Shown: piece by piece, positions 1-7,640 of the stretch
Layout of the letters: every line of letters starts with the position of its first letter
Numbering within the stretch: position 1 is the first letter of the stretch
Assembly: GCA_964384555.1 (NCBI GenBank)
Contig: CAYLLA010000001.1
Span: 186,001 to 250,000 of the forward strand
Source of the DNA: CAG-390 sp964384555
Lineage (GTDB): Bacteria; Bacillota; Clostridia; Oscillospirales; CAG-272
Reading direction: 5' to 3'
Length of the DNA: 64,000 nucleotides
The notes under the pieces: model-generated
What the model was told of the DNA's origin: nothing
Databases searched by the model: none
What the model saw: the letters and a program-made list of their open reading frames with translations, nothing else
Made by a program: the position numbers and the translations under genes

Positions 1-120
1 GCTCCCGATGAGACCGGCATGGTCATCGGCAGACACGGTAAGATAGCCAAGGCCATCCGTACCGTAGTCAAGGCCGCATCGGCCGGCTCCGGCAAAAAAG
101 TCACGGTTGAGATAAAATGA
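1..120 (+). CDS. khpA: KH-domain RNA-binding protein KhpA, C-terminal part (5' end outside window)
   Basis: Only the last 39 codons are present. They contain the KH-domain GxxG loop (VIGRHGKIAKAIR, with G-R-H-G contacting RNA in the family) followed by the final helix and strand ending KKVTVEIK. This is the compact single-KH KhpA/YlqC type (normally about 75-80 residues), a small cytoplasmic RNA-binding protein that dimerises with KhpB in Gram-positive bacteria. In many Firmicutes it follows rpsP; that context lies outside the window. An intrinsic terminator follows directly, so this is the last gene of its operon. The family call is secure despite truncation. Confidence 0.9.
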   Translation, partial: APDETGMVIGRHGKIAKAIRTVVKAASAGSGKKVTVEIK

Positions 121-129
121 TCCAAGACC

Positions 130-175
130 ACGGTGGGACTGTCGTGCTTTCGGCACGTCAGCCCACCGTCTTTTT
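130..175 (+). terminator. intrinsic terminator after khpA
   Basis: A GC-rich inverted repeat (GGTGGG...CGTGC / GCACG...CCCACC) around a TTTCG loop is followed by a run of five T. It sits 10 nt after the khpA stop codon and separates it from the next gene. Confidence 0.85.
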
Positions 176-265
176 ATGCGGACGGTGCTATCCGCAATGT
201 ACTGATAATTAAGTGTTAAAAAACTGCCCTGCGGGATCACTGCTATCCCGAACGGAGAGGTGACG

Positions 266-1153
266 ATGACAAGAAGTGAGCTTTTTAGGCGTTTGGCAGA
301 TGAAAATATCAGCCTGCGCCCGGATGACGGCGAGGCGCTGTCTATCATTGAAAGATATATAAATGACTATGACTGCCATCAGGCGGACAAGACTGCGGGC
401 GCGGTGACGGCGAAGCTTATGGAACGCATAAGCGAGCGGGATCTTGCCATCGATCCCGCCGCAGATGATGCTGAGCGCGCCTATTTTCGCGCCGCCGGAG
501 CGATAAGCAGTGCGCTCACTCTGCTTGAATGTCAGGTGGATGAATGGGGCACGCGTGGACTTTTGCGCGATTTCGCCTTTTCCTATTCGGAGAGCGAACG
601 CCGATATGCAGTCGAGAGCTTTATCTCGCTCTGCTCGCGGATGGGCAGGGCAACACGCGAGATGTCGGCGGTGTCCGGCACCTCTGCCGCGGCGGCAACG
701 CGCCTGCGCGAGTGCGCATCATCGGCGCTTATGCTGGCGACCGAACTTAAGTATGCATCATATGCCGCGCGTCTTGTCGGCATGCGGGATGACAGTGAGG
801 AGTATCTTGAAATGTCGGAGGCTGTGCGCCGCAGTGCTATGACTGCCGAGCGGCTCTCGGCGGAGCTTCACCGCGCCATGCGGGCACTGTCCGTCTCATT
901 GTCGGCGATATCCTCAGCGCTTGGCGGCGCATCGGCGGCACTGGGGATCGATGACGGTATCGATGATGATAACGACGCGCCAACTGCCAAAGATCCGCTC
1001 AGCGGCAGTCGCTCTGTACTCATTTACCCCAAGCGTGCCGCCGCGGCACTCTCGGCGGCCGTGGCATCGATACGTGCAGTGCGCTCGGACAGCGGGCTTG
1101 ATAACGTGTCTGCAATCGGCGGGAGCGATAGCGGAGATAATAATATTATTTGA
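266..1153 (+). CDS. unrecognised alpha-helical protein (295 aa)
   Basis: I do not recognise a family. The sequence is almost entirely predicted helix, rich in Ala, Ser, Arg and Glu, without a signal peptide or membrane segment, with an acidic Asp-rich loop near residues 226-234 (IDDGIDDDND) and a loose C-terminal tail. Residues 60-215 alternate hydrophobic and charged positions as in helical bundles. An ATG at 266 is preferred over the in-frame GTG at 260, because the Shine-Dalgarno GGAGAGG ends at 260 and gives normal spacing only to the ATG. It stands alone: a terminator precedes it and the glpK promoter follows. Codon use matches its neighbours, so it is probably real, but function is unknown. 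Confidence 0.65.
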   Translation: MTRSELFRRLADENISLRPDDGEALSIIERYINDYDCHQADKTAGAVTAKLMERISERDLAIDPAADDAERAYFRAAGAISSALTLLECQVDEWGTRGLLRDFAFSYSESERRYAVESFISLCSRMGRATREMSAVSGTSAAAATRLRECASSALMLATELKYASYAARLVGMRDDSEEYLEMSEAVRRSAMTAERLSAELHRAMRALSVSLSAISSALGGASAALGIDDGIDDDNDAPTAKDPLSGSRSVLIYPKRAAAALSAAVASIRAVRSDSGLDNVSAIGGSDSGDNNII

Positions 1154-1214
1154 CATTGGAAATATCCGTCCGGGTGCAAAAAGTAAAAAGTTTAAGAAAA
1201 TATTTTCTTGAATA

Positions 1215-1243
1215 TTGAAATGCACCCGGTTATGCTGTATAAT
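1215..1243 (+). promoter_or_regulatory. sigma-A promoter of glpK
   Basis: TTGAAA and TATAAT are separated by 17 bp. A perfect 10-bp palindrome ATGATATCAT begins 7 nt downstream (about 1250-1259), near the expected transcription start, and could be an operator, though this is only a suggestion. Confidence 0.75.
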
Positions 1244-1315
1244 GTGTATAATGATATCATGGAATAAATCGAACCGACATAAAGATCGAGCCGAAAAAAC
1301 AACGGAGGTATCGTC

Positions 1316-2803
1316 ATGCCAAAATATCTTTTAGCACTTGATCAGGGAACCACCAGCTCCCGCTCTATAGTATTCGATCGCGGGGGCAGGATAATTGCAT
1401 CCTCGCAAAAGGAATTTCCACAGCATTTCCCGCACCGCGGGTGGGTCGAGCATGACCCCATGGATATATGGAACACACAGCTTGAGGTCGCTCGTGAGGC
1501 GCTGGCCCGCGCGGGTTTAGAGGCCCGCGATGTTTACGGCATCGGTATTACCAATCAGCGTGAAACCACTATCGTTTGGGAGCGCGACAGCGGCCGCCCG
1601 ATATGCAACGCCATCGTGTGGCAATGCCGCCGCACGGCAGAGTATTGCGACTATATAAAGAGCGGCGAGCTGTGCGAGGATATCCGCCGCCGCACCGGGC
1701 TTTTGATAGATGCTTATTTTTCGGCAACAAAGCTCAAATGGATACTTGATAATATTCCCGGTGCACGCGAGAGGGCGGAGCACGGCGAGCTTTGCTTTGG
1801 GACGGTGGACAGCTGGCTGATCTATAATCTCACCGGCGGTCGTGTTCATGCCACGGATCTTTCAAATGCCTCCCGCACGATGCTCTTTAATATCCATACC
1901 CTTGAGTGGGATGATGAGCTTTTGCGCCTCTTTAATATCCCGCGTTGTATGCTGCCCGAGGTTCGCCCATCCTCCGGGATATTCGGCGAGACCGACCCCG
2001 CACTCTTCGGTGAGCCTATTCCCGTGGCGGGCGTAGCCGGAGATCAGCAGGCCGCGCTCTTTGGTCAGTGCTGTTTTAAGAACGGTGATGCAAAGAATAC
2101 ATACGGTACAGGCGGATTTATGCTTATGAACACAGGCGCACGCCCGGTAACATCGGAGGGCGGACTTCTTACCACCATCGCGTGGGGAATAGGCAATGCA
2201 CCTGTTACATACGCGCTTGAGGGTTCGGTGTTCGTTTGCGGCGCGGCCGTGCAGTGGCTGCGTGACGGACTCGGCCTTGTTGCAAGCGCATCAGAGACTG
2301 AGGGCGTGGCGCGTACCGTCCAAAGCAGTGGCGGGGTATGGTTCGTGCCCGCATTTGTGGGACTTGGCGCACCGTATTGGGATCCTTACGCGCGTGGCGC
2401 ACTGCTGGGCATCACACGCGGGACAACACGTGCACATGTGGTACGTGCGGTGCTTGAATCCATGGCCTATCAGACCGCCGATGTGCTTGAACTTATGAAG
2501 CGTGAGGCGGGAGCTGATATGTCCTCCCTTAAGGTGGACGGCGGCGCATCGGCAAACGATCTTTTGCTTGAGATACAGGCGGATCTGCTCGGTACTCTGA
2601 TAATCCGTCCGCAGTGCATCGAGACCACGGCGCTCGGCGCCGCAAATCTTGCGGGACTTGCCACAGGCGCTTTTGCCACACTTGACGAGATCGCGGAAAA
2701 TTGGAGCGCTGACAGGATCTTTGCGCCCACCATCTCCGCCGATGATCGTGCGGCAAGGCTTGCCGGTTGGCGTGAGGCAGTGGGCAGAGTGCTTACAAAA
2801 TAA
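1316..2803 (+). CDS. glpK: glycerol kinase
   Basis: ATP-dependent phosphorylation of glycerol to sn-glycerol 3-phosphate in the cytoplasm. At 495 residues it has full family length. Visible motifs include the N-terminal phosphate loop DQGTTSSR (residues 9-16), GITNQRETTIVWER, GDQQAALFGQ, the YGTGGF block and the FGGY-family C-terminal signature GGASANDLLLEIQADLLG. The Shine-Dalgarno GGAGG lies upstream of the ATG. In many Firmicutes a His in a YHFFG-like motif just before IPVAG is phosphorylated by PTS HPr; here the aligned segment reads PALFG, so that site is absent. No glpF, glpD or glpP is adjacent; the gene is monocistronic, with its own promoter and terminator. Confidence 0.96.
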   Translation: MPKYLLALDQGTTSSRSIVFDRGGRIIASSQKEFPQHFPHRGWVEHDPMDIWNTQLEVAREALARAGLEARDVYGIGITNQRETTIVWERDSGRPICNAIVWQCRRTAEYCDYIKSGELCEDIRRRTGLLIDAYFSATKLKWILDNIPGARERAEHGELCFGTVDSWLIYNLTGGRVHATDLSNASRTMLFNIHTLEWDDELLRLFNIPRCMLPEVRPSSGIFGETDPALFGEPIPVAGVAGDQQAALFGQCCFKNGDAKNTYGTGGFMLMNTGARPVTSEGGLLTTIAWGIGNAPVTYALEGSVFVCGAAVQWLRDGLGLVASASETEGVARTVQSSGGVWFVPAFVGLGAPYWDPYARGALLGITRGTTRAHVVRAVLESMAYQTADVLELMKREAGADMSSLKVDGGASANDLLLEIQADLLGTLIIRPQCIETTALGAANLAGLATGAFATLDEIAENWSADRIFAPTISADDRAARLAGWREAVGRVLTK

Positions 2804-2864
2804 GGCACGCCCGAGGCATTTTTGGCCTGCCCGAATCAACAGATCAAAAACGGTAAATAATATA

Positions 2865-2903
2865 TGCGGTCGGCATCCACTGCCGACCGCATACGCATTT
2901 TTT
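2865..2903 (+). terminator. intrinsic terminator after glpK
   Basis: A perfect 11-bp stem TGCGGTCGGCA / TGCCGACCGCA with a 5-nt loop is followed after 6 nt by six T. It lies only 40 nt before the ldh start, so ldh must be expressed from a promoter overlapping this region or by read-through. Confidence 0.9.
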
Positions 2904-2943
2904 ATTGAATCGAGAATAAGCTTTTGGGGAGATCGAGCCGAAA

Positions 2944-3990
2944 ATGAGCGAAAAAACAAGCAAAAAAACAACATACGGAAAGTCCGATACACGATCGGAT
3001 ACAGATATTATAAACGCCGATGTCAGAAAATGCGCCGTTATCGGTTGCGGCAATGTGGGCGCGACCATTGCCTACACACTTATGCAGAGCGAGCTGTTCA
3101 GCGAGCTTGTGCTGATAGATATAGACCCGAGAAAGGCGCAGGGCGAGGCGGAGGATATCGCACACGGCCTGCCGTTCCACTCGCCAATGGCGATATACAG
3201 TGGTGACTACAAGGATATCGCCGATGCGGCGCTCGTGATCATCACCGCTGGTGCGCCGCAAAAGGCGGGGGAGAGCAGGATGGATCTCATCCACAAGAAC
3301 GAGCAGATATTTGCCGATATCGTGGATAATATATCCGCCATCGACCCGCGCGGCATCATTTTGGTGGTGTCAAACCCGGTCGATATTCTCACATATCTCA
3401 CCCTTGTAAGATCCGGCCTGCCCGCCTGCCGTGTGATCGGCTCGGGAACGGTGCTTGACACGGCGCGGCTAAAGCAGTTGGTGGGCGAGCGCTTGGGGGT
3501 GGACAGCCGCAACGTGCATACTTTTATAATAGGCGAGCACGGAGACAGCGAGGTGGCTGTGTTCAGCAGTGCCAATGTTTCGGGTGTGGATCTTTCCCGC
3601 TTTTGCAGTGAGTGCGCCTGCGGCTGTGACCCGCGGCGTTTTGAGGATATCTTTTTGGATGTAAGGGATGCCGCATACAGGATCATTGCCGCCAAGGGCG
3701 CGACCTATTATGCAATAGCCGAGGCAGTGCGGCGGATAGCCGTGGCAATAGTGCGGGACGAGCACACCATCCTGCCTGTCTCAACGCTGGCGGACGGGTA
3801 TTATGGTATCAGCGATGTTTGCATAGGTCTGCCGTGCATCGTGGGGCGCGGCGGGATAGAAAAGGTGCTCCAGATCCCGCTTGATGCGGGTGAGCTTGAA
3901 AAGCTGCGCCGCTCTGCCGAGTCAGTTCGTGCTGTGATCGATAGCCTTGGCGAGCGTTATACCGCGCCCGCTCCCGCACCCTCAAACTGA
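2944..3990 (+). CDS. ldh: L-lactate dehydrogenase
   Basis: NADH-dependent reduction of pyruvate to L-lactate, regenerating NAD+ in fermentation. The Rossmann motif GCGNVGA is at residues 34-40. Gln106 (AGAPQKAGESR) is the residue that distinguishes lactate from malate dehydrogenases (which carry Arg). Loop Arg112, Asp172/Arg175 (LDTARLK) and catalytic His199 (IIGEHGDSE) are all present. At 348 residues it is about 30 longer than usual because of a polar N-terminal extension (residues 1-28, Lys/Ser/Thr/Asp rich). The ATG follows a GGGGAG 12 nt upstream. No other start with a better ribosome site is seen nearer the Rossmann strand. Confidence 0.93.
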   Translation: MSEKTSKKTTYGKSDTRSDTDIINADVRKCAVIGCGNVGATIAYTLMQSELFSELVLIDIDPRKAQGEAEDIAHGLPFHSPMAIYSGDYKDIADAALVIITAGAPQKAGESRMDLIHKNEQIFADIVDNISAIDPRGIILVVSNPVDILTYLTLVRSGLPACRVIGSGTVLDTARLKQLVGERLGVDSRNVHTFIIGEHGDSEVAVFSSANVSGVDLSRFCSECACGCDPRRFEDIFLDVRDAAYRIIAAKGATYYAIAEAVRRIAVAIVRDEHTILPVSTLADGYYGISDVCIGLPCIVGRGGIEKVLQIPLDAGELEKLRRSAESVRAVIDSLGERYTAPAPAPSN

Positions 3991-4060
3991 TGCACCCACC
4001 AAAGCCGCAACGAATAATTTTTTCGTTTTGCGCTCAATTGTTCAAATTTTAATAAAAGTA

Positions 4061-4089
4061 TTGACTCCGTGGCAATTTAAGGATATAAT
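4061..4089 (+). promoter_or_regulatory. sigma-A promoter of the class II aldolase gene
   Basis: TTGACT and TATAAT with a 17-bp spacer. The predicted transcript has a leader of about 100 nt that ends in a 7-bp hairpin (ATCGGCA / TGCCGAT, about 4163-4180) placed immediately before the ribosome site AGGAG, so ribosome access may be modulated. Confidence 0.8.
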
Positions 4090-4194
4090 ATTTTAAGGAT
4101 AGGCACGGCACACCGCGCACCCGCATGTGCGCCCAAAGGATCGCCCTGCCATTAAATAAAAGATCGGCATGAGTGCCGATAGGAGCCTTAAATA

Positions 4195-5478
4195 ATGAAA
4201 AAACTCAATATGACACCGGCTGAAAAAATAGCCTTTTATATGACCCGCTTGTATGATAACAAGCTTACCACCACCTCCGGCGGAAATCTTTCAATAATGG
4301 ATGATGACGGCACGCTTTGGATCTCACCGTCAGGTGTGGATAAAGCACATCTCACGGCAGAGGACATCATGTGGGTCACGCCTGACGGCGTTGTGCACGG
4401 CAAGCACCGCCCCTCGACCGAGTATCCATTTCATCTTGCAGTGCTTCGTTCAAGACCGGATCTGCACGCCGTGTTGCATGCACATCCCGCGGCACTTGTA
4501 GCCTACAGCCTTGAGCGTCAGCTGCCGCAAATGGATCTCATCCCCGGTGTATCCGCCCTTTGCGGCAGGATAGCCATTGCCAAATACGCATTGCCGGGCA
4601 GTGAAAAGCTTGGAGGATATATATCTGCGGAGTTCGCAAAGGGGTGCGATACCGTTTTGCTTGAAAACCACGGCGTGGTCCTTGGCGCCGAGAGCCTTGA
4701 GCGCGCCTATATGATGTTTGAGGCGCTGGACTTTACCGCAAGGACGGGAGTGGCGGCATCGATGCTCCGTCGCCCGGGGCATGTTCTCGCTCCCGCTGAG
4801 CTTGCAAAAAAGTCATCCCCATTGCGCGAGCTTGCCTTTAGCGATTCTATAGTTGCGGCGGATTTTTCGCCCGTGCGCGCGGATATTATCGATAAATGCC
4901 GCCGCTCATATAAAAACAAGCTCTTTACCGCCGCCTGCGGAGTTTTTGCCTCCCGAGCGGGACGAGGCTTTTTGATAACCCCGGAGGGGGAGGATGCGGG
5001 GCTGATCGATGCGCAGGATCTTGTTTACGTTGAGGATACAAGATGCGAGAAGAACAAAACGCCCTCTCGCTTTGCCGCCCTTGCAAGACGTATCTTTGAT
5101 GCGCACCCGGATATTGAGAGCATTGCAATGGCACGCCCGCCATACATAATGGGCTTTGCTGTAACAGGGAGCGAGTTTAATTCCCACATGATCCCGGAGG
5201 GGTATATCTGCCTGCGCAACACCCTGCGTTATCCCTTTGGCACGCTTGAGGATGCACCCGCCAAGATCGCCGAGGAGATATCCATGCACACGCCCATCGC
5301 CATTATCGACAGCGATATGGTGATAGTTGCGGGAACCTCACCGCTCAATGCCTACGACCGTCTTGAAGTGCTTGAGTTCGGCGCGGAATCGCTTTGTGAT
5401 ATTGCATCTATGGGCGGCAGTATCGTTCCGATCGGCGATGATGAGATACGTGAGATAGAGGTGGCATTCAACCTTTGA
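4195..5478 (+). CDS. tandem class II aldolase/adducin-family protein with degenerate second repeat
   Basis: Residues 1-200 form a complete class II (zinc) aldolase/epimerase domain of the fuculose-phosphate aldolase type: SGGNLS (28-33), catalytic Glu76 (STEYPFH), zinc ligands His95 and His97 (HAHP) and His159 (NHG). Such enzymes cleave or epimerise sugar phosphates; the substrate cannot be told. Residues 235-427 repeat the same fold in weaker form: NKLFTAACG mirrors NKLTTTSGG, and QDLVYV mirrors EDIMWV. In the second copy the aligned zinc positions are Met312, Arg314 and Asp374, so it cannot bind zinc the same way. Total length (427) is about twice the usual 200-220. It is monocistronic with its own promoter. 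Confidence 0.85.
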   Translation: MKKLNMTPAEKIAFYMTRLYDNKLTTTSGGNLSIMDDDGTLWISPSGVDKAHLTAEDIMWVTPDGVVHGKHRPSTEYPFHLAVLRSRPDLHAVLHAHPAALVAYSLERQLPQMDLIPGVSALCGRIAIAKYALPGSEKLGGYISAEFAKGCDTVLLENHGVVLGAESLERAYMMFEALDFTARTGVAASMLRRPGHVLAPAELAKKSSPLRELAFSDSIVAADFSPVRADIIDKCRRSYKNKLFTAACGVFASRAGRGFLITPEGEDAGLIDAQDLVYVEDTRCEKNKTPSRFAALARRIFDAHPDIESIAMARPPYIMGFAVTGSEFNSHMIPEGYICLRNTLRYPFGTLEDAPAKIAEEISMHTPIAIIDSDMVIVAGTSPLNAYDRLEVLEFGAESLCDIASMGGSIVPIGDDEIREIEVAFNL

Positions 5479-5584
5479 CAGCGCCAAAAATCGCATATCA
5501 CAGCCGATCACCGAGAACGTAAACAGCAGAGTGGTAAAACATTGAAAATAAAAAAGCCGCGCAGGCGGCGGAACGGAGCGAAAA

Positions 5585-6439
5585 ATGGAAGGATCACAAA
5601 AGTACGAAAAAGCAAATTTGCGCATAATGACGGCAAATCTGCTCTTTGATGCCACAGCCCCGGAGCGCGAGGGCAAGATACTTGAAAATCTCGACTATTA
5701 CAGGCCGGATATCATAGGCTTTCAGGAGATCAACGCATTTTATCATGAAAGCTTTAGGCCAAAGCTTGAGGCTATCGGCTACCGCTTTGTAACGGCACAG
5801 CCCGACCCCGACAAAAGGCGGGAGAGCGAGCTTGCCTCCCTTTCGACAAAATACCCCAAGCAAAACTATCATCCGATAGCGTACCTTGCCGACCGCTTTG
5901 AGGAGGTCGAGTCATATATGCTCATGTACACCTCCACATTTACCTACACAAAGGGACTTACCGCGGCAATACTTAAGGATAAGTTCACCGGCGCATTGCT
6001 CGGCCACATAAACACACACGCGGCCATATTATTAAGCTCATATAAGCTTGAGGGGATGACAGATGCGGTGGACGGTGCCAAGTGGCGCGCGGATAACGCA
6101 AGGCAGATGCTTGCCGAGCGGGCGGCGCTCCTTGAAAAATACGGAGATATTCCATTCTTCTTCACCGGCGATTTCAACGCAGGGGAAGAGGAGGAGCTTT
6201 ACAGCATAATAACCTCCTCCGATATGAAAAATGCAAAATACGCGGCCACCGTCAGTGCGTCGCTGGGGCAGTTTACATTCCATCCGATAATAGGTCAGCT
6301 GCCGGATAACCGCCGCTCACCCATCGATCATATATTTGTCTCCCCGCAGGTGAATGTTTGGGTGCACAGCATTGAAACGCGTCAGGAGGTACTTGATGCC
6401 TCAGACCACTGTATGGTCTATGCCGATGTCAGCATCTGA
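5585..6439 (+). CDS. endonuclease/exonuclease/phosphatase (EEP) family protein
   Basis: A complete EEP fold of 284 residues without signal peptide: MTANLL (Asn18), IGFQEIN (catalytic Glu48), HINTHA, TGDFNAG (Asp196, Asn198), PIDHIF (Asp247, His248) and the final SDHCMV (Asp273, His274). These are the metal and phosphate-binding residues shared by DNase I, AP endonucleases and many sugar- or lipid-phosphatases. The actual substrate cannot be inferred; an AP endonuclease would normally have DNA-contacting loops that I do not see. A GGAG ribosome site precedes the ATG. Confidence 0.85.
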   Translation: MEGSQKYEKANLRIMTANLLFDATAPEREGKILENLDYYRPDIIGFQEINAFYHESFRPKLEAIGYRFVTAQPDPDKRRESELASLSTKYPKQNYHPIAYLADRFEEVESYMLMYTSTFTYTKGLTAAILKDKFTGALLGHINTHAAILLSSYKLEGMTDAVDGAKWRADNARQMLAERAALLEKYGDIPFFFTGDFNAGEEEELYSIITSSDMKNAKYAATVSASLGQFTFHPIIGQLPDNRRSPIDHIFVSPQVNVWVHSIETRQEVLDASDHCMVYADVSI

Positions 6440-6465
6440 TCCGCCGCCCGGGATGCATGAATAAA

Positions 6466-6497
6466 CAAGAGGCTGTCGCGTGCGCGACAGCCTCTTG
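6466..6497. terminator. bidirectional hairpin terminator between convergent genes
   Basis: A 13-bp perfect stem (CAAGAGGCTGTCG / CGACAGCCTCTTG) with a 6-nt loop lies between the ends of the convergent EEP and ACT genes. A TTGTTT tract follows on the minus side. Confidence 0.75.
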
Positions 6498-6541
6498 ATG
6501 TATTATAGCTTGATATGTAAGCGGTGAGATCTCGCGCAGCG

Positions 6542-6964
6542 TCAGCTGATGCTTGATATCAGTGTGTATCCCGCCTCCGAGAGCAGACGAGCGCCAAGGG
6601 CGTTGTCAGCCACTCGTATGGCAACATTTGCACGCGGGTCTGCACCGCAGCCTACAAATGTGTACATATATTCAACATCCAGATCATTGTTGTTGAGCAC
6701 GCACAGCGCTGTCATAAGTCCGCCAGGATCATCGGGTATCTCAATGCAGAGAACATCATTGATAGATACCGTTTTGCCTGCACCGCGGATGGCATTATAA
6801 GCGCTTTCGGTGTCGCTTACTATAAGGCGCAAAATACCGTACTCCTCAGTTTCGGTCAGGGAGAGGGCGCGAATATCTATTTTGGCGGCAGCCAGGACCT
6901 CGGTTATCTCCAAAAGAGTGCCGCGGCGATTTTCAATAAATACGGATAGTTGTTGTACCGACAT
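6542..6964 (-). CDS. tandem ACT-domain protein
   Basis: A 140-residue cytoplasmic protein made of two ACT domains. The first, residues 2-66, starts QQLSVFIENRRGTLLEITEVL (the classic G-R/G-x-L ligand-loop). The second, residues 70-138, starts LCIEIPDDPGGLMTALCVL. Stand-alone double ACT proteins of this size bind amino acids and are common in Clostridia, often near acetolactate synthase or phenylacetate-CoA ligase genes; no such partner is present here. A good ribosome site (GGAAAGG) precedes the ATG and a well-formed promoter is found upstream. Confidence 0.85.
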   Translation of the reverse strand: MSVQQLSVFIENRRGTLLEITEVLAAAKIDIRALSLTETEEYGILRLIVSDTESAYNAIRGAGKTVSINDVLCIEIPDDPGGLMTALCVLNNNDLDVEYMYTFVGCGADPRANVAIRVADNALGARLLSEAGYTLISSIS

Positions 6965-7303
6965 TTTTTGACCTTTCCGATAACGCCCGTATCCTTTTGC
7001 CGAGCATGCGGCGCGGACGTTTTACAGTTACAATTTTATTACATCCTATTATATCACATATCGCTCTCGTTTGCAATATTTTTTATATAAAAAATAAATA
7101 TTTCGTCTCGCACGTCTTCCACGGTATACCGCCGACTGCCTATCCGCCGCGGATCGGCAGGATCGGCGGCATTTTTCTGCCTATTTTAACGCCTAAAGGC
7201 CAAAATCGCCTTGACAATCTGCGCGTTTGATTATATAATTATAAGTATTAGATTTTAAATTTTAAGTCTTAAATCTTAAACCCGCAAAAAAGGACATGGA
7301 TCA
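6965..7303. promoter_or_regulatory. divergent regulatory region between two ACT-domain loci
   Basis: Minus strand: TTGCAA (7071-7076) and extended -10 TGATATAAT (TATAAT at 7048-7053), 17-bp spacer, drives the tandem ACT gene. Plus strand: TTGACA (7211-7216) and TATAAT (7234-7239), 17-bp spacer, drives the single ACT/UPF0210 pair. Between them (about 7140-7178) is a GC-rich imperfect hairpin followed by ATTTTT that resembles a terminator but has no gene in front of it. No riboswitch or tRNA was recognised. Confidence 0.75.
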
Positions 7304-7573
7304 ATGAAAGCAGTTATAACAGTAACAGGTCGCGACAGCGTTGGCATAATAGCGCGCGTTGCACAGGAATGCGCCGCCGACGGCGTAAATATCGTAGATA
7401 TATCTCAAAGCGTTCTTCGCGAATACTTTGCAATGATAATGCTCGTTGATATCGACGGCATCACTCTGCCGTTCGGCGAGTTCGTGGACAAAATGAAAAA
7501 GCTCGGTGATGACGCGGGGCTTGTAGTTTCCACCATGCACGAGGATATCTTCAACACCATGCATCATATATGA
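7304..7573 (+). CDS. ACT-domain protein, UPF0237 type
   Basis: An 89-residue single ACT domain beginning MKAVITVTGRDSVGIIARV, the pattern of the UPF0237/GcvR-like family. In Firmicutes and archaea this small gene is almost always followed by a UPF0210 gene, as here (67 nt downstream). An amino-acid-sensing role is likely from the domain but the ligand is unknown. AAAGGA lies 10 nt before the ATG. Confidence 0.9.
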   Translation: MKAVITVTGRDSVGIIARVAQECAADGVNIVDISQSVLREYFAMIMLVDIDGITLPFGEFVDKMKKLGDDAGLVVSTMHEDIFNTMHHI

Positions 7574-7640
7574 TGGCGGGCAGACAAAACACGCCGCAAA
7601 CAGCCAAAATCGATGCCAAAGGAGCGCCAAACACTCAAAA

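Noticed and set aside
7140..7178. Riboswitch or attenuator before the ACT/UPF0210 genes
   Set aside because: The hairpin lies upstream of the TTGACA promoter, so it is not in the predicted transcript.
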